DNA from: JBBQNR01 sp963774075
GTDB taxonomy: Bacteria; Actinomycetota; Thermoleophilia; Solirubrobacterales; JBBDJG01
Assembly (NCBI GenBank): GCA_963774075.1
Contig: CAVZDP010000004.1
Location: 32,668-96,667, forward strand
DNA: 64,000 nucleotides
Direction: 5' to 3'
Shown: positions 1 through 8,008 of the stretch, in pieces
Position numbering within the stretch: position 1 is the stretch's first letter
Layout of the letters: each line of letters opens with the position of its first letter
The notes under the pieces: model-generated
The model's input: only the letters and a program-made list of their open reading frames with translations
What the model was told of the DNA's origin: nothing
The model's database searches: none
Position numbers and translations under genes: made by a program

Positions 1-2
1 AC

Positions 3-818
3 CTAGGCCGGTCCGGGCGCGAAGCTGAACGCGTACACGAGCGTCTCGTCGCGGAAGTAGAGCTTCACCTCGTGCTCCTCGTGCTGCCCTGACTCCACCA
101 GCTTGTAGAGGCGCGGACCGTCGAGGCGCAACGTGCGCCGCCTCTCTCCGTCAACAAGCACGTCGAGCGTCCCCGTTCCCTCCAGCACGGCCGCTGCGGT
201 AGCGCCCTGATAAGCGAGCGTCATCGAATCGCCGGCGTACACGCGCCGGCCCGAGCGGTCCTCCTCGAGATAGCGGTGGGGTGTCGGCACCTGAACGAGC
301 GCACCCGGATGGTCGGTGCGCCGCAGCGGTGCCATCGGGTCCGTAGGACTCATGTCCGGCTCTATCTCGGCGAGCACCTCCTGTATCGCCCGCTCGCTGG
401 CCTCGTAATCGCCTTCGCCGAAGTGGTAATAGCGAAGCAGGCCACGGCGATCCCACAGGTAGAGCGCCGGCCACACCTCGTTCCCGTAGAGGCGCCAGAT
501 CAGGTAGTCGGGATCGAGCACCACCGGGAACTCGATCCCGAGCCGCTGGACGGCATCCTCCACGCGATTGTGCTGGCGCCCGAACGGGAATTGAGGTGAG
601 TGGACGCCGATCGTTCGCAGGCCGGCGGTCGAGTAGCGGCGATGCCACTCCTGCAGGTACGGCATCGCCCGCAACGCGTTCAGCGAGCAGTAGTCCCAGA
701 ACCAGACCGCGACCGCATGGTGGCCGAGCAGCGTGCTGAGCGGCGTCGCTCTACCGTTCAGCCACACGGTGCCGTCCGGGAACTCCGGCACTGAGATCGG
801 TTGCCCTTCAGGCCTCAT
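3..818 (-). CDS. Thioredoxin-fold (TlpA/DipZ-like) protein, resolving Cys absent
   Basis: A protein of about 271 residues with an N-terminal thioredoxin/redoxin-like domain and a C-terminal beta-rich part resembling the extra domain of DipZ-type proteins. The segment WFWDYCSLNALR sits where thioredoxins carry WCxxC, but only the first cysteine is present (CSLN), so classical dithiol exchange is unlikely. No signal peptide or membrane segment is visible, which suggests a cytoplasmic protein. The ATG at 818 is preferred over an upstream TTG at 842 because the intervening eight residues look non-homologous. The gene stands alone on this strand, and the stop codon lies at the very edge of the window. 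The thioredoxin fold is recognised with moderate confidence; the substrate is unknown. Confidence 0.75.
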   Translation of the reverse strand: MRPEGQPISVPEFPDGTVWLNGRATPLSTLLGHHAVAVWFWDYCSLNALRAMPYLQEWHRRYSTAGLRTIGVHSPQFPFGRQHNRVEDAVQRLGIEFPVVLDPDYLIWRLYGNEVWPALYLWDRRGLLRYYHFGEGDYEASERAIQEVLAEIEPDMSPTDPMAPLRRTDHPGALVQVPTPHRYLEEDRSGRRVYAGDSMTLAYQGATAAAVLEGTGTLDVLVDGERRRTLRLDGPRLYKLVESGQHEEHEVKLYFRDETLVYAFSFAPGPA

Positions 819-929
819 CGGGAGAAAGCTAGACGGTCGCAAGGGCGCGTGTCGGTGGCGTTTCGCACGGACGGTCCGTTGAGCACGCCCGGCGACCGAG
901 TGAGGCTGGCTTCGGCGCGCCCTCCGGCG

Positions 930-1223
930 TCAGTACGCGGGCGGTGGGACGACGGGCCAGCGCGCCTTGAGGTTGGGGCGCTGGTTCTCCCGTAGCGCGA
1001 TCACCATTCGGCTCTCGTCGATTTCGTGCTGTCCCTCGCGCACCTCGAGCGCCCAGCGGCGCCACTGCCCCCGGTACAGCCGCCGCCGCAGGATGTCCTT
1101 GATCTGGCCACGGCCCTGGACCGACCCGCCACCGTAGCCGGGGGTGCCGCGCGCGAGGACGTCGGCCGCTCCGTGCACGAACTCGACGCGCTCGAAACCG
1201 TGCTCGAACGCCGCCTCCAACAC
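930..1223 (-). CDS. Smr-domain-like protein, 5' end unclear
   Basis: The protein contains a segment (VDWHHYAPDQVQVWADRVLE, then FERVEFVHGAADV and a Gly-rich turn) that follows the Smr-domain pattern: an H-containing beta strand, a helix, then a beta strand ending in an HG loop. Smr domains are nucleic-acid-binding or nicking modules. The first usable start codon is the GTG at 1223, but the open frame runs back to the in-frame stop at 1332-1334, and the Smr-like strand is encoded upstream of 1223. The real start is therefore either non-canonical (an ATC lies at 1316) or hidden by a sequence error. It is divergent from the DoxX-like gene, with only about 120 bp shared. The family call is tentative. 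Confidence 0.55.
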   Translation of the reverse strand: MLEAAFEHGFERVEFVHGAADVLARGTPGYGGGSVQGRGQIKDILRRRLYRGQWRRWALEVREGQHEIDESRMVIALRENQRPNLKARWPVVPPPAY

Positions 1224-1340
1224 GCGATCGGCCCATACCTGGACTTGGTCGGGCGCGTAATGGTGCCAGTCGACCCGTACCGTCGAGCTGTCGTAGTCGA
1301 GATCGATGTCGTTGATCGTGGCACAGTAGGCTCAGCGCCA

Positions 1341-1703
1341 ATGACGAGCGACACACGATGGCGTTTGGGAGCAGCGACCTTCTGGATCTTCGCGGGCGCG
1401 AACCACTTCCGGCACCCTCGCTTCTACGAGGCGATCGTGCCGCCGCCACTCGACCGCTGGCGCAGCGAGGTCAACGTCGCGTCCGGGGCGGCAGAGCTCG
1501 CGGGTGGGCTCGCGGTGCTGCCGGCGCGGACGCGCCCCGCCGCACGCTGGTGGCTCTTGGCGACTCTGATCGCCATCTACCCGGCGAACATACACATGGC
1601 GCTTCGACCCGAGCGCTTCCCGAAGTACAAGCCGGCGGTTCTCTGGGCTCGGTTGCCTGTGCAGGGAGTCTTCGGCTGGCTCACCTGGCAGGGCACTCGC
1701 TGA
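1341..1703 (+). CDS. DoxX-like small membrane protein
   Basis: A 120-residue protein with three to four hydrophobic stretches. It begins MTSDTRWRLGAATFWIFAG and contains a GANHFRHPRFYEAIVP motif and a second hydrophobic helix ending NIHMAL, a pattern seen in DoxX/YkgB-like membrane proteins. These are small four-helix proteins of the cytoplasmic membrane, sometimes linked to thiol redox or quinone chemistry, without a settled function. The ATG at 1341 is chosen because residues upstream in the same frame are shadow sequence of the divergent Smr-like gene. No operon partner is visible. Confidence 0.7.
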   Translation: MTSDTRWRLGAATFWIFAGANHFRHPRFYEAIVPPPLDRWRSEVNVASGAAELAGGLAVLPARTRPAARWWLLATLIAIYPANIHMALRPERFPKYKPAVLWARLPVQGVFGWLTWQGTR

Positions 1704-1760
1704 CGCGACCGGCGAGTCGAAGAACGACCCACCAGTTGTTTCCGGGCTACACCAAGCCAG

Positions 1761-3050
1761 CTACGCGAGTGCCACTTCGAGCTCGCGCTCGAGCGCCGCG
1801 GCGACAGGCTCCTGGAGCGCCGAGCCCTCGAGGCGGCCGGCCACTACCCCTAGGAATCCGCCCAAGAGCAGCCGCTCGGCGGCGGCGCGCTCCAGCCCGC
1901 GGCTCTGCAAGTAGAAGAGCTGCTCCTCGTCGATACGGCCGATCGTGGCTGCGTGCGTGCAGCGAACGTCGTTGGCCTCGATCTCGAGGCCCGGAATCGC
2001 GTCGGCGTGCGCTCCGTCGGAGAGCAGCAGGTTGCGGCTCTCCTGGAAGGCGTCGGTTCGCTGGGCGTCGGGATCGACTCGGATCATCCCGCTCCAGACG
2101 GCGCTCGCGCTGTCGCGCAGGATGCCCCGGAACGCGAGGTCCGAAGTCGTGTCCGGCGCCGCGTGCTCCTGTGTCGTGTCGTAGTCGAGGTGTTGCGTGC
2201 GGTGCCCCACGTATGCGCCGGTCACGCGACCGTCCGCGCCGCGCCCGCGAAGGTCGGTCTCCATCCGGAGCTTCCCCTGACCGGACCCGAGCCCCAGGCC
2301 GATCCAATGCAGGGAGCCGTCTCGCGCAACGCTCGCGCGCTGGCTACCGAGGATCCAACTACGCTCGGAGAGGTCCTGCACGCAGAGATAGTTGACGCTC
2401 GCGCCCGCGCCGACGATCAACTCGACGACGGGGTTGAAGTAGCCGTCCAGGTCGTCGGAGGCCGAGAGGTACTGCTCGACGACGGTCAGCTCAGCCTCAT
2501 CTTCGACCACGACCAGCGAGCGCCAGTGAAGCGCTCCACTTGCCGCCGCCTGGATCGCCGACAGCATCACGGGTGATGACACGCGTACGCCCTTGGGCAC
2601 GTGGACGAACGCGCCGCCGCGCCAGTGCATCGCATTGTGCGCCGAGAACTTGTCGCGGTCCAGGACAAGGCTGCCGAGGTGCGGTTCGACGAGCTTTGGA
2701 TGCTCGGCGATTGCGTCGGCTAGCGTCGAGACCACGACGCCGTCGGGCTCGCCGCTGCCGTTACGCCGCGCGAGCCCGTCGACCTGCAGGACCGACGGCC
2801 CATCGCCCTGCTCCATCACGGGGTCCCGTCTGGCAGTCGCCGTCAGGTCGCCCTCCGCCGGCTGCTCGTACGAGGAGAGCTCGAGCCTGGAGAGGTCCGT
2901 GAACTCCCAGCCCTTGTCCTTCCGGACGGGCATCGGCAGGGAGTCGAACGCGCTCTTGCCCCTCCCGCGCAGGTCAGTCGCCCAATCGGGCTCACTGCCG
3001 GCTGCAAATCTTCGCTGGCCGGCGTCCTCAGTCGGCCCCGTACCACTCAT
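1761..3050 (-). CDS. sufD: Fe-S cluster assembly scaffold SufD
   Basis: SufD forms the SufBC2D scaffold complex that builds Fe-S clusters in the cytoplasm. The protein shows the N-terminal helical part (DKGWEFTDLSRLEL), the long right-handed beta-helix core and the C-terminal signature RCTHAATIGRIDEEQLFYLQ, with the family's usual His and Glu positions. Its length of about 429 residues is typical. The ATG at 3050 is preferred over a TTG at 3119 that would overlap the sufB stop; the extra 23 residues are encoded by a repeat element (see 3003-3091). GGGAGG lies 8 nt before this ATG. It is the last gene of the suf operon. Confidence 0.95.
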   Translation of the reverse strand: MSGTGPTEDAGQRRFAAGSEPDWATDLRGRGKSAFDSLPMPVRKDKGWEFTDLSRLELSSYEQPAEGDLTATARRDPVMEQGDGPSVLQVDGLARRNGSGEPDGVVVSTLADAIAEHPKLVEPHLGSLVLDRDKFSAHNAMHWRGGAFVHVPKGVRVSSPVMLSAIQAAASGALHWRSLVVVEDEAELTVVEQYLSASDDLDGYFNPVVELIVGAGASVNYLCVQDLSERSWILGSQRASVARDGSLHWIGLGLGSGQGKLRMETDLRGRGADGRVTGAYVGHRTQHLDYDTTQEHAAPDTTSDLAFRGILRDSASAVWSGMIRVDPDAQRTDAFQESRNLLLSDGAHADAIPGLEIEANDVRCTHAATIGRIDEEQLFYLQSRGLERAAAERLLLGGFLGVVAGRLEGSALQEPVAAALERELEVALA

Positions 3051-3091
3051 GTACGCGGCCTCCCTGCGTCCTTGGCCAGCTTGATTTTCGC
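3003..3091 (-). repeat. Structured inverted-repeat element, copy in the sufB-sufD junction
   Basis: This is a diverged copy of the element at 40652-40815, read on the minus strand. Visible pairings are AAATC (3006-3010) with GATTT (3083-3087), GCTGGCC (3014-3020) with GGCCAGC (3074-3080), and an apical hairpin GGCC-c-CGTAC (3034-3043) with GTACG-c-GGCC (3051-3060). The minus-strand apical loop reads ATGAGTG and contains the sufD start codon. The loop strand AAGGACGCAGGGAGGCC is identical to the other copy and carries the sufD ribosome binding site. An outer CTGCCG/CGGCAG pairing is also possible. A regulatory role is inferred, not shown. Confidence 0.6.
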
Positions 3092-3111
3092 TCGGCAGGG
3101 GCTCGACGCTG

Positions 3112-4536
3112 CTACCCAATCGAGCCTTCCATCTGAAGCTCGATCAGGCGGTTCATCTCGACCGCGTACTCCATCGGCAGCTCGCGCGTGAACGGCTCGA
3201 TGAAACCGCCGACGATCATGCCCGACGCCTCCTCCTCGGAGAGTCCGCGGCTGCGCAGGTAGAAGAGCTGCTCCTCGCCGATCTTCGAGACAGTCGCCTC
3301 GTGACCCACGTCGACGTTGTCTTCACCGATCCTGATCGTCGGATAGGTGTCCGAGCGCGATTCCTCGTCCAACAGGAGCGCGTCGCAGACAACCTTCGAC
3401 TTCGACTCGCTGGCACCCGGCGCGATTTCCAGCAGCCCGCGATAGCTGGAGCGGCCGCCGTCCTTCGAGATCGACTTCGACGTGATCGTGGACGTGGTCT
3501 TCGGCGCCACGTGCACCGCCTTGCCGCCGGCGTCCTGGTGCTGGCCCTTGCCCGCGAATGCAATCGAGAGCACCTCACCGTGGGCTTCGGGGCCCATCAG
3601 ATATATCGACGGGTACTTCATCGTCAGCTTCGAGCCGAGGTTGCCGTCGATCCACTCCATCGACGCCTGCTCGTGCGCGACGGCTCGTTTCGTCACGAGG
3701 TTGTAGACGTTGTGCGACCAGTTTTGGATCGTCGTGTAGCGGACGCGTGAGCCAGGCTTGCAGATGATCTCCACCACCGCCGAGTGCAGCGAGTCGGTCG
3801 TGTAGGTGGGAGCGGTGCAGCCCTCGATGTAGTGCACGAACGAGCCCTCGTCGGCGATGATCAGCGTGCGCTCGAACTGGCCCATGTTCTCGGTGTTGAT
3901 GCGGAAGTAGGCCTGGAGCGGCATCTCGACGTGCACACCGGGCGGCACGTAAACGAACGAGCCCCCGGACCAGACGGCCGAGTTGAGCGCCGCGAGCTTG
4001 TTGTCGTTGGCCGGGATCACGGTGGAGAAGTACTCCCGCACGAGGTCCTCGTGCTCGCGCAGGCCGGTGTCCATGTCCTTGAAGATCACGCCCTGCTTCT
4101 CCAGGTCCTCGCGAATCTGGTGGTAGACGACCTCCGACTCGTACTGCGCTCCGACTCCCGCCAGGTACTTTCTCTCCGCTTCGGGGATGCCGAGCTTGTC
4201 GAACGTGTTCTTGATGTCCTCGGGGACCTCGTCCCAGGTGCGGCCCTGCTTCTCGGAGGCGCGGACGAAGTAATGGATGTTCTGAAAGTCGATCACATCC
4301 ATGTGGCCGCCCGACCAGATGGGCATCGGGCGCTGCTCGAAGTGCTCGAGCGCCTTGAGGCGGAACTCGCGCATCCACTTCGGCTCGTCCTTGTGCGACG
4401 AGATGTCTTCGACGACCTGGCGGCTGAGGCCCTTCTTCGCCTTGAAGGCGTAGTTCTCGGGATCGTGGAAGCCGAACTCGTAGCCGTCCTTGATCCCGCT
4501 CAGATCGGGTACTGCTGTTATCTCGGGCGTGGCCAT
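3112..4536 (-). CDS. sufB: Fe-S cluster assembly protein SufB
   Basis: SufB is the core scaffold subunit that receives persulfide sulfur and assembles [4Fe-4S] clusters with SufC and SufD. The 474-residue protein carries the strongly conserved family blocks: WSGGHMDVIDFQNIHYFV near residue 75, YVPPGVHVEMPLQAYFRIN, EGCTAPTYTTDSLHSAVVE with the conserved Cys, QNWSHNVYNLVTKRA and the C-terminal HEATVSKIGEEQLFYLRSRG. The length is normal and the reading frame intact. It lies 4 nt downstream of the Rieske gene and 62 nt upstream of the sufD ATG, so it is in the middle of the suf operon. Confidence 0.98.
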   Translation of the reverse strand: MATPEITAVPDLSGIKDGYEFGFHDPENYAFKAKKGLSRQVVEDISSHKDEPKWMREFRLKALEHFEQRPMPIWSGGHMDVIDFQNIHYFVRASEKQGRTWDEVPEDIKNTFDKLGIPEAERKYLAGVGAQYESEVVYHQIREDLEKQGVIFKDMDTGLREHEDLVREYFSTVIPANDNKLAALNSAVWSGGSFVYVPPGVHVEMPLQAYFRINTENMGQFERTLIIADEGSFVHYIEGCTAPTYTTDSLHSAVVEIICKPGSRVRYTTIQNWSHNVYNLVTKRAVAHEQASMEWIDGNLGSKLTMKYPSIYLMGPEAHGEVLSIAFAGKGQHQDAGGKAVHVAPKTTSTITSKSISKDGGRSSYRGLLEIAPGASESKSKVVCDALLLDEESRSDTYPTIRIGEDNVDVGHEATVSKIGEEQLFYLRSRGLSEEEASGMIVGGFIEPFTRELPMEYAVEMNRLIELQMEGSIG

Positions 4537-4540
4537 ACGG

Positions 4541-4869
4541 CTATCGCACCTCCAGCTTCACGATTCCGTCCTCGATGAGGACGGGAAAGGTATCAACGGG
4601 CATGTACGCCGGCAGGGTCTTCGGCCGGCCGGTGGAGAGGTCGAACAGCGAGCCGTGACGCGGGCACTCGACCGTCTTGCGCTCGGGGTCGAATGGACCC
4701 TCGGCCAGCGGCCCGTCGTCGTGGGAACAGCGATCCTCGATCGCGAACAGCTCGTCGCCGGCGTTGAAAACGCCGATCTTGCGCCCCGCCACATCGACGA
4801 TACGCGTCGTACCGGGGGGAGCTCTCCCACCCGGCACACATCCACTGTGGTTGTCGTAGCTTCGCTCAT
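4541..4869 (-). CDS. Rieske [2Fe-2S] ferredoxin of the suf operon, frameshifted
   Basis: A small ferredoxin with the two Rieske motifs C-S-H (DRCSHDDGPL) and C-P-R-H (ECPRHGSLFD), which bind a [2Fe-2S] cluster through two Cys and two His. The N-terminus (MSEATTTTVDVCRVGELPP, ATG at 4867-4869) and the remainder (TTRIVDVAGRKIGVFN onward) are in different frames. The switch falls at a run of six G on the plus strand (4814-4819); one more G would restore a continuous 110-residue protein. Rieske proteins are common partners inside actinobacterial suf operons, probably as electron donors. A base lost in the homopolymer by sequencing error is at least as likely as a true mutation. Confidence 0.85.
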
Positions 4870-4988
4870 ATCCGACTTCTCAACTAGGGATTCTAGCGAT
4901 CACGTGACCCGGGTAGTTGCGACCACCCCGGAATATCTAGCCCGCTTCGCCGGACGCCCACAGTCCAGGGAGCCTCGCTCCGCTCGCC

Positions 4989-5426
4989 TCATATTTCATT
5001 TCTCAACCTCGCGACGTCCTCCACCGGTGGCTCTTCGTCCGGCGTGCCGTCCGGCCATTCCTGCTTTCCCAGCAACGCGCCCTGGACGACCTTCAGGCCC
5101 AGCAGGCCGCACTTGAGCCGGGTGGGGGAGAGGTCTATGCCGATCTCGTCCGCCACGAAGTGGCGATCGAGCTCGCCGATCTCGGCGACCGTCTTGCCTT
5201 TCAGCTCATCGGAGATGATAGAGGCGGTGGCTTGGGAGATCGCGCACCCCTGGCCATGGAAGCGCAGGTCCGCCACGCGATCGCCCTCGAGCCGAACGTG
5301 TACGCCTAGCTCGTCCCCGCAGAGCGGGTTGCGGTCGAAGAACTCCGCGTCGCGCTCGCCGAGCTCGCCGAAGTTGCGCGGGTTCTTGTAGTGGTCGAGG
5401 ATGTACTCGCGGTAGAGGGCGTCCAT
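4989..5426 (-). CDS. sufU: SufU-type Fe-S assembly sulfurtransferase
   Basis: A 145-residue IscU-fold protein of the SufU type, which accepts persulfide from SufS and passes it to SufBCD. Conserved features are MDALYREYILDHYKNPRNFG at the start, NPLCGDEL with the first Zn/Fe ligands (Cys and Asp), GQGCAISQATASI with the second Cys, and RLKCGLLGLKVVQGAL with the third Cys. The insertion between the second and third Cys is typical of SufU rather than IscU. Its ATG shares one base with the sufS stop (TGATG), so translation is coupled. About 120 bp separate it from the Rieske gene. Confidence 0.96.
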   Translation of the reverse strand: MDALYREYILDHYKNPRNFGELGERDAEFFDRNPLCGDELGVHVRLEGDRVADLRFHGQGCAISQATASIISDELKGKTVAEIGELDRHFVADEIGIDLSPTRLKCGLLGLKVVQGALLGKQEWPDGTPDEEPPVEDVARLRNEI

Positions 5427-6682
5427 CAGACTCCGAACACCGCCTTCGCGCTCACGAGAGCCGCCACCAGCCGGTCGACGTCGTCCCTGCCGTTGTAGAC
5501 CGAGAACGAGGCTCGCGCCGTGGCCGGTACGCCCAGCCGCCGCATCAGCGGCTGCGCGCAGTGGTGGCCGGCGCGAATGCAGACGGCCTCGCGGTTGCAG
5601 AGCTCCGCCAGGTCGTGAGGATGGATACCGTCGACCTCGAAGCTCACCAAGCCGCCCCGCTCGTCGGCGCTCGGCGGGCCGAAGACGCGGACGCCGTCGA
5701 GCCCTCGAAGCTGTTCGAGCGCGTAGGCGGTCAGCTCGCGCTCGTGGGCCCTGACTGCGTCCATCCCCATGCGGCTCAGGTAGTCGACCGCTGCGCCGAG
5801 TCCGGCTCCCTCCGCGATCGCCGGCGTGCCGGCCTCGAACTTGGCGGGAGGATCGGCCCACGTTGAGTAGTCGGGCTCGACGGTCTTGATCATCGACCCG
5901 CCACCCATGAACGGCGGCATCCGCTCGAGCAGATCGAGCCGCCCCCAGAGTACTCCGATGCCCGTCGGCCCGAGCATCTTGTGCCCGGTGAACGCGTAGA
6001 AGTCGACCCCGAGCTCGCCTACGTCGACGGGCAGCTGCGGCACGCCCTGGGCGCCGTCCACCAGCACGATTGCGCCCGCGGCGTGAGCTCGCTGCGCGAT
6101 GTCCGCGATCGGGTTGATCGTGCCGAGAACGTTCGACAGGTGCGTGACTGCGACGAGCTTGACGTTGCCCGGCGCGAGCCTGGACTCGAGCTCGTCGAGG
6201 TCGAGCTTGCCCTCTTCGTTCACGGCGAGGTACTCCAGGGCCGCCCCTTGCTCGCGGCAGAGGAGCTGCCAGGGAACGACGTTCGAGTGGTGCTCCATCT
6301 CGCTGATCAGCACGACGTCGCCCTTCGAGACGTGCTCTCGGGCCCACGTGAAGCGCACGAGGTTGATCGCCTCGGTTGCGTTCCGCACGAAAACGGTCTC
6401 GGCGGCCGCGCCGCCGACGAACTTCGCCACGGCCGACCGCGCGCCCTCGTAGAGCGCCTCGGCCTCGGCAGCGAGCTCGTGCATGCTGCGGTGGACGTTC
6501 GCGTTCGAGTTCCGATAGTAGGAGTCGATCGACTCGATCACGGCAAGCGGCTTCTGGGAGGTGGCGGCGCTGTCGAGGTAGACGAGCGACCTGCCGTTGA
6601 TCCGCCTCTCCAGGATGGGGAAGTCGGCGCGAGTCTCCGCGAGGGTTCGGGGAGCGCCGGCCGGTGCGGTCGTCACCTCCAC
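5426..6682 (-). CDS. sufS: Cysteine desulfurase SufS
   Basis: This PLP enzyme removes sulfur from L-cysteine and hands it to SufU. The 418-residue protein has the PLP-lysine region FTGHKMLGPTGIGVLWGR, the EMEHHSNVVPW motif that contacts the cofactor, and the type II (SufS/CsdA) active-site segment CIRAGHHCAQPLMRRLG with the catalytic Cys. It follows sufC directly (adjacent coordinates, no spacer) and overlaps sufU by one base, which is consistent with one transcript. Confidence 0.97.
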   Translation of the reverse strand: MEVTTAPAGAPRTLAETRADFPILERRINGRSLVYLDSAATSQKPLAVIESIDSYYRNSNANVHRSMHELAAEAEALYEGARSAVAKFVGGAAAETVFVRNATEAINLVRFTWAREHVSKGDVVLISEMEHHSNVVPWQLLCREQGAALEYLAVNEEGKLDLDELESRLAPGNVKLVAVTHLSNVLGTINPIADIAQRAHAAGAIVLVDGAQGVPQLPVDVGELGVDFYAFTGHKMLGPTGIGVLWGRLDLLERMPPFMGGGSMIKTVEPDYSTWADPPAKFEAGTPAIAEGAGLGAAVDYLSRMGMDAVRAHERELTAYALEQLRGLDGVRVFGPPSADERGGLVSFEVDGIHPHDLAELCNREAVCIRAGHHCAQPLMRRLGVPATARASFSVYNGRDDVDRLVAALVSAKAVFGV

Positions 6683-7450
6683 TCAGGCGACCTTCTGCTC
6701 GTGCTTCTCGCGCACCCAGTCGTAGCCCTCCGCCTCCATCTTGGCTGCGAGCTCGGGGCCACCCTCCTCGACGATCCGCCCGTCCAGCATGATGTGCACG
6801 AAGTCGGGCTTGATGTAGCTCAGGATGCGCTGGTAGTGAGTGATGATGAGGACACCCACATCAGGGCCCTGCATCGTGTTGACAGCTTCGGCGACGGTTC
6901 GCAGGGCGTCGATGTCGAGCCCGGAGTCGGTCTCGTCCATGACCGCGACGAGCGGCTTGAGGATCGCCATCTGGAGAATCTCGCAGCGTTTCTTCTCGCC
7001 GCCGGAGAAACCCTCGTTCAGGTAGCGCCTCGTGAACTCGCGGCCCACGCCGAGCAGCTCCATCTGCTGCTCGAGCTCCTTGCGGAAGTCCTTCAGGTTG
7101 ATCGGGTCCTCGCCGCGCGCCTTGCGGTTGGCGTTGATCGCGGTGCGCAGGAAGTTCACCACGGACACGCCGGGAATCGCGGAGGGGTACTGGAAGGCCA
7201 TGAACAGCCCGAGCCGCGCCCGCTCGTCCGGCTCGGCCTCGGTCACATCCTGGCCGGCGAAGAGGATCCTGCCCTCGGTTGTCTCGTAGCCCGGATGACC
7301 CATGACCGTGTTCGCGAGCGTCGACTTGCCGGAGCCGTTCGGTCCCATGAGCGCGTGGACCTCTCCTTTGGAGACCGAGAGGTCCACCCCTTTCAATATC
7401 TCCTTGCCGTCGACCTCCACGTGCAGGTTCTGGATCTCGAGATCAGCCAT
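6683..7450 (-). CDS. sufC: SufC, ATPase subunit of the SufBCD scaffold
   Basis: A 255-residue ABC-type ATPase without membrane partner, the energy-coupling subunit of SufBC2D. Visible motifs are Walker A GPNGSGKST, the Q-loop FMAFQYPSAIPG, the ABC signature NEGFSGGEKKRCEILQ, Walker B VAVMDETDSGLD and the H-loop IITHYQRIL. The sequence and length match SufC closely. It is the first structural gene, 19 nt after the Rrf2 regulator, and abuts sufS. Confidence 0.97.
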   Translation of the reverse strand: MADLEIQNLHVEVDGKEILKGVDLSVSKGEVHALMGPNGSGKSTLANTVMGHPGYETTEGRILFAGQDVTEAEPDERARLGLFMAFQYPSAIPGVSVVNFLRTAINANRKARGEDPINLKDFRKELEQQMELLGVGREFTRRYLNEGFSGGEKKRCEILQMAILKPLVAVMDETDSGLDIDALRTVAEAVNTMQGPDVGVLIITHYQRILSYIKPDFVHIMLDGRIVEEGGPELAAKMEAEGYDWVREKHEQKVA

Positions 7451-7469
7451 TCCGTCCTTTCGCGATCGT

Positions 7470-7979
7470 TCAGGCGACCGGGGCGGACGCGGATGCGTGC
7501 CTGTCGGTCTGCTTCGAAGCTTTCGTCTTGCGCGTCGGGCTCGCGCCGTGCTCAGCGAACCGCACGAGCTCGGCGAGCGTGGTCTGCTCGAGGGCCTTGG
7601 TCACCCCACCCTGTACCCGCGTCCAGAGCAGGCGCGTCGCGCAATGCTCGAACCCGTCGAGCTCGTGGTTGCAGAGCACCTTCATCTCTCCGGGCTCGGT
7701 GAAGCACTGCATCGGCGCGAGGGTGCCCTCGAGTGCTCCAACCACCTGCGCCATCGTGATCTGAGCGGCGGGGAGAGCGAGCTCGTAGCCACCGTGGGCA
7801 CCGCGGGTCGAACGCACGAGCCCAGCCTCGCGCAGGCGCGCGACCAGGTGCTCGAGGTAAGGCAGGGGGAGTCCCTCGCCCGCGGCCACCTCCGCCAGCG
7901 GCACGGGACCCGCATCGCTCCTGCGTCCGAGCGCGATCATCACTCGTACGCCGTACTCCGATCTCGTCGAGAACATCAT
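7470..7979 (-). CDS. Rrf2-family transcriptional regulator of the suf operon
   Basis: A 169-residue protein with an N-terminal winged helix of the Rrf2 type (FSTRSEYGVRVMIALGRRS; LPYLEHLVARLREAGLVRS; GAHGGYELA). Three cysteines follow near residues 92-115 (QCFTEPG, VLCNHEL, EHCATR), spaced as in the Fe-S-binding Rrf2 members IscR and NsrR, so it may sense Fe-S status. It heads the suf operon, as the regulator does in many actinobacteria (there called SufR), and an inverted repeat lies about 30 nt upstream (8009-8028). Autorepression is the likely mode, inferred by family. The C-terminal 25 residues are basic and probably disordered. Confidence 0.9.
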   Translation of the reverse strand: MMFSTRSEYGVRVMIALGRRSDAGPVPLAEVAAGEGLPLPYLEHLVARLREAGLVRSTRGAHGGYELALPAAQITMAQVVGALEGTLAPMQCFTEPGEMKVLCNHELDGFEHCATRLLWTRVQGGVTKALEQTTLAELVRFAEHGASPTRKTKASKQTDRHASASAPVA

Positions 7980-8008
7980 TTGGCCTGCTCCCCGGCTCGC
8001 ATCTTAAT

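Noticed and set aside
1358..2395. Long plus-strand frame over sufD, Arg/Ala-rich
   Set aside because: Low-complexity Arg/Ala/Gly translation typical of shadow frames in high-GC DNA; the minus-strand SufD explains the region.
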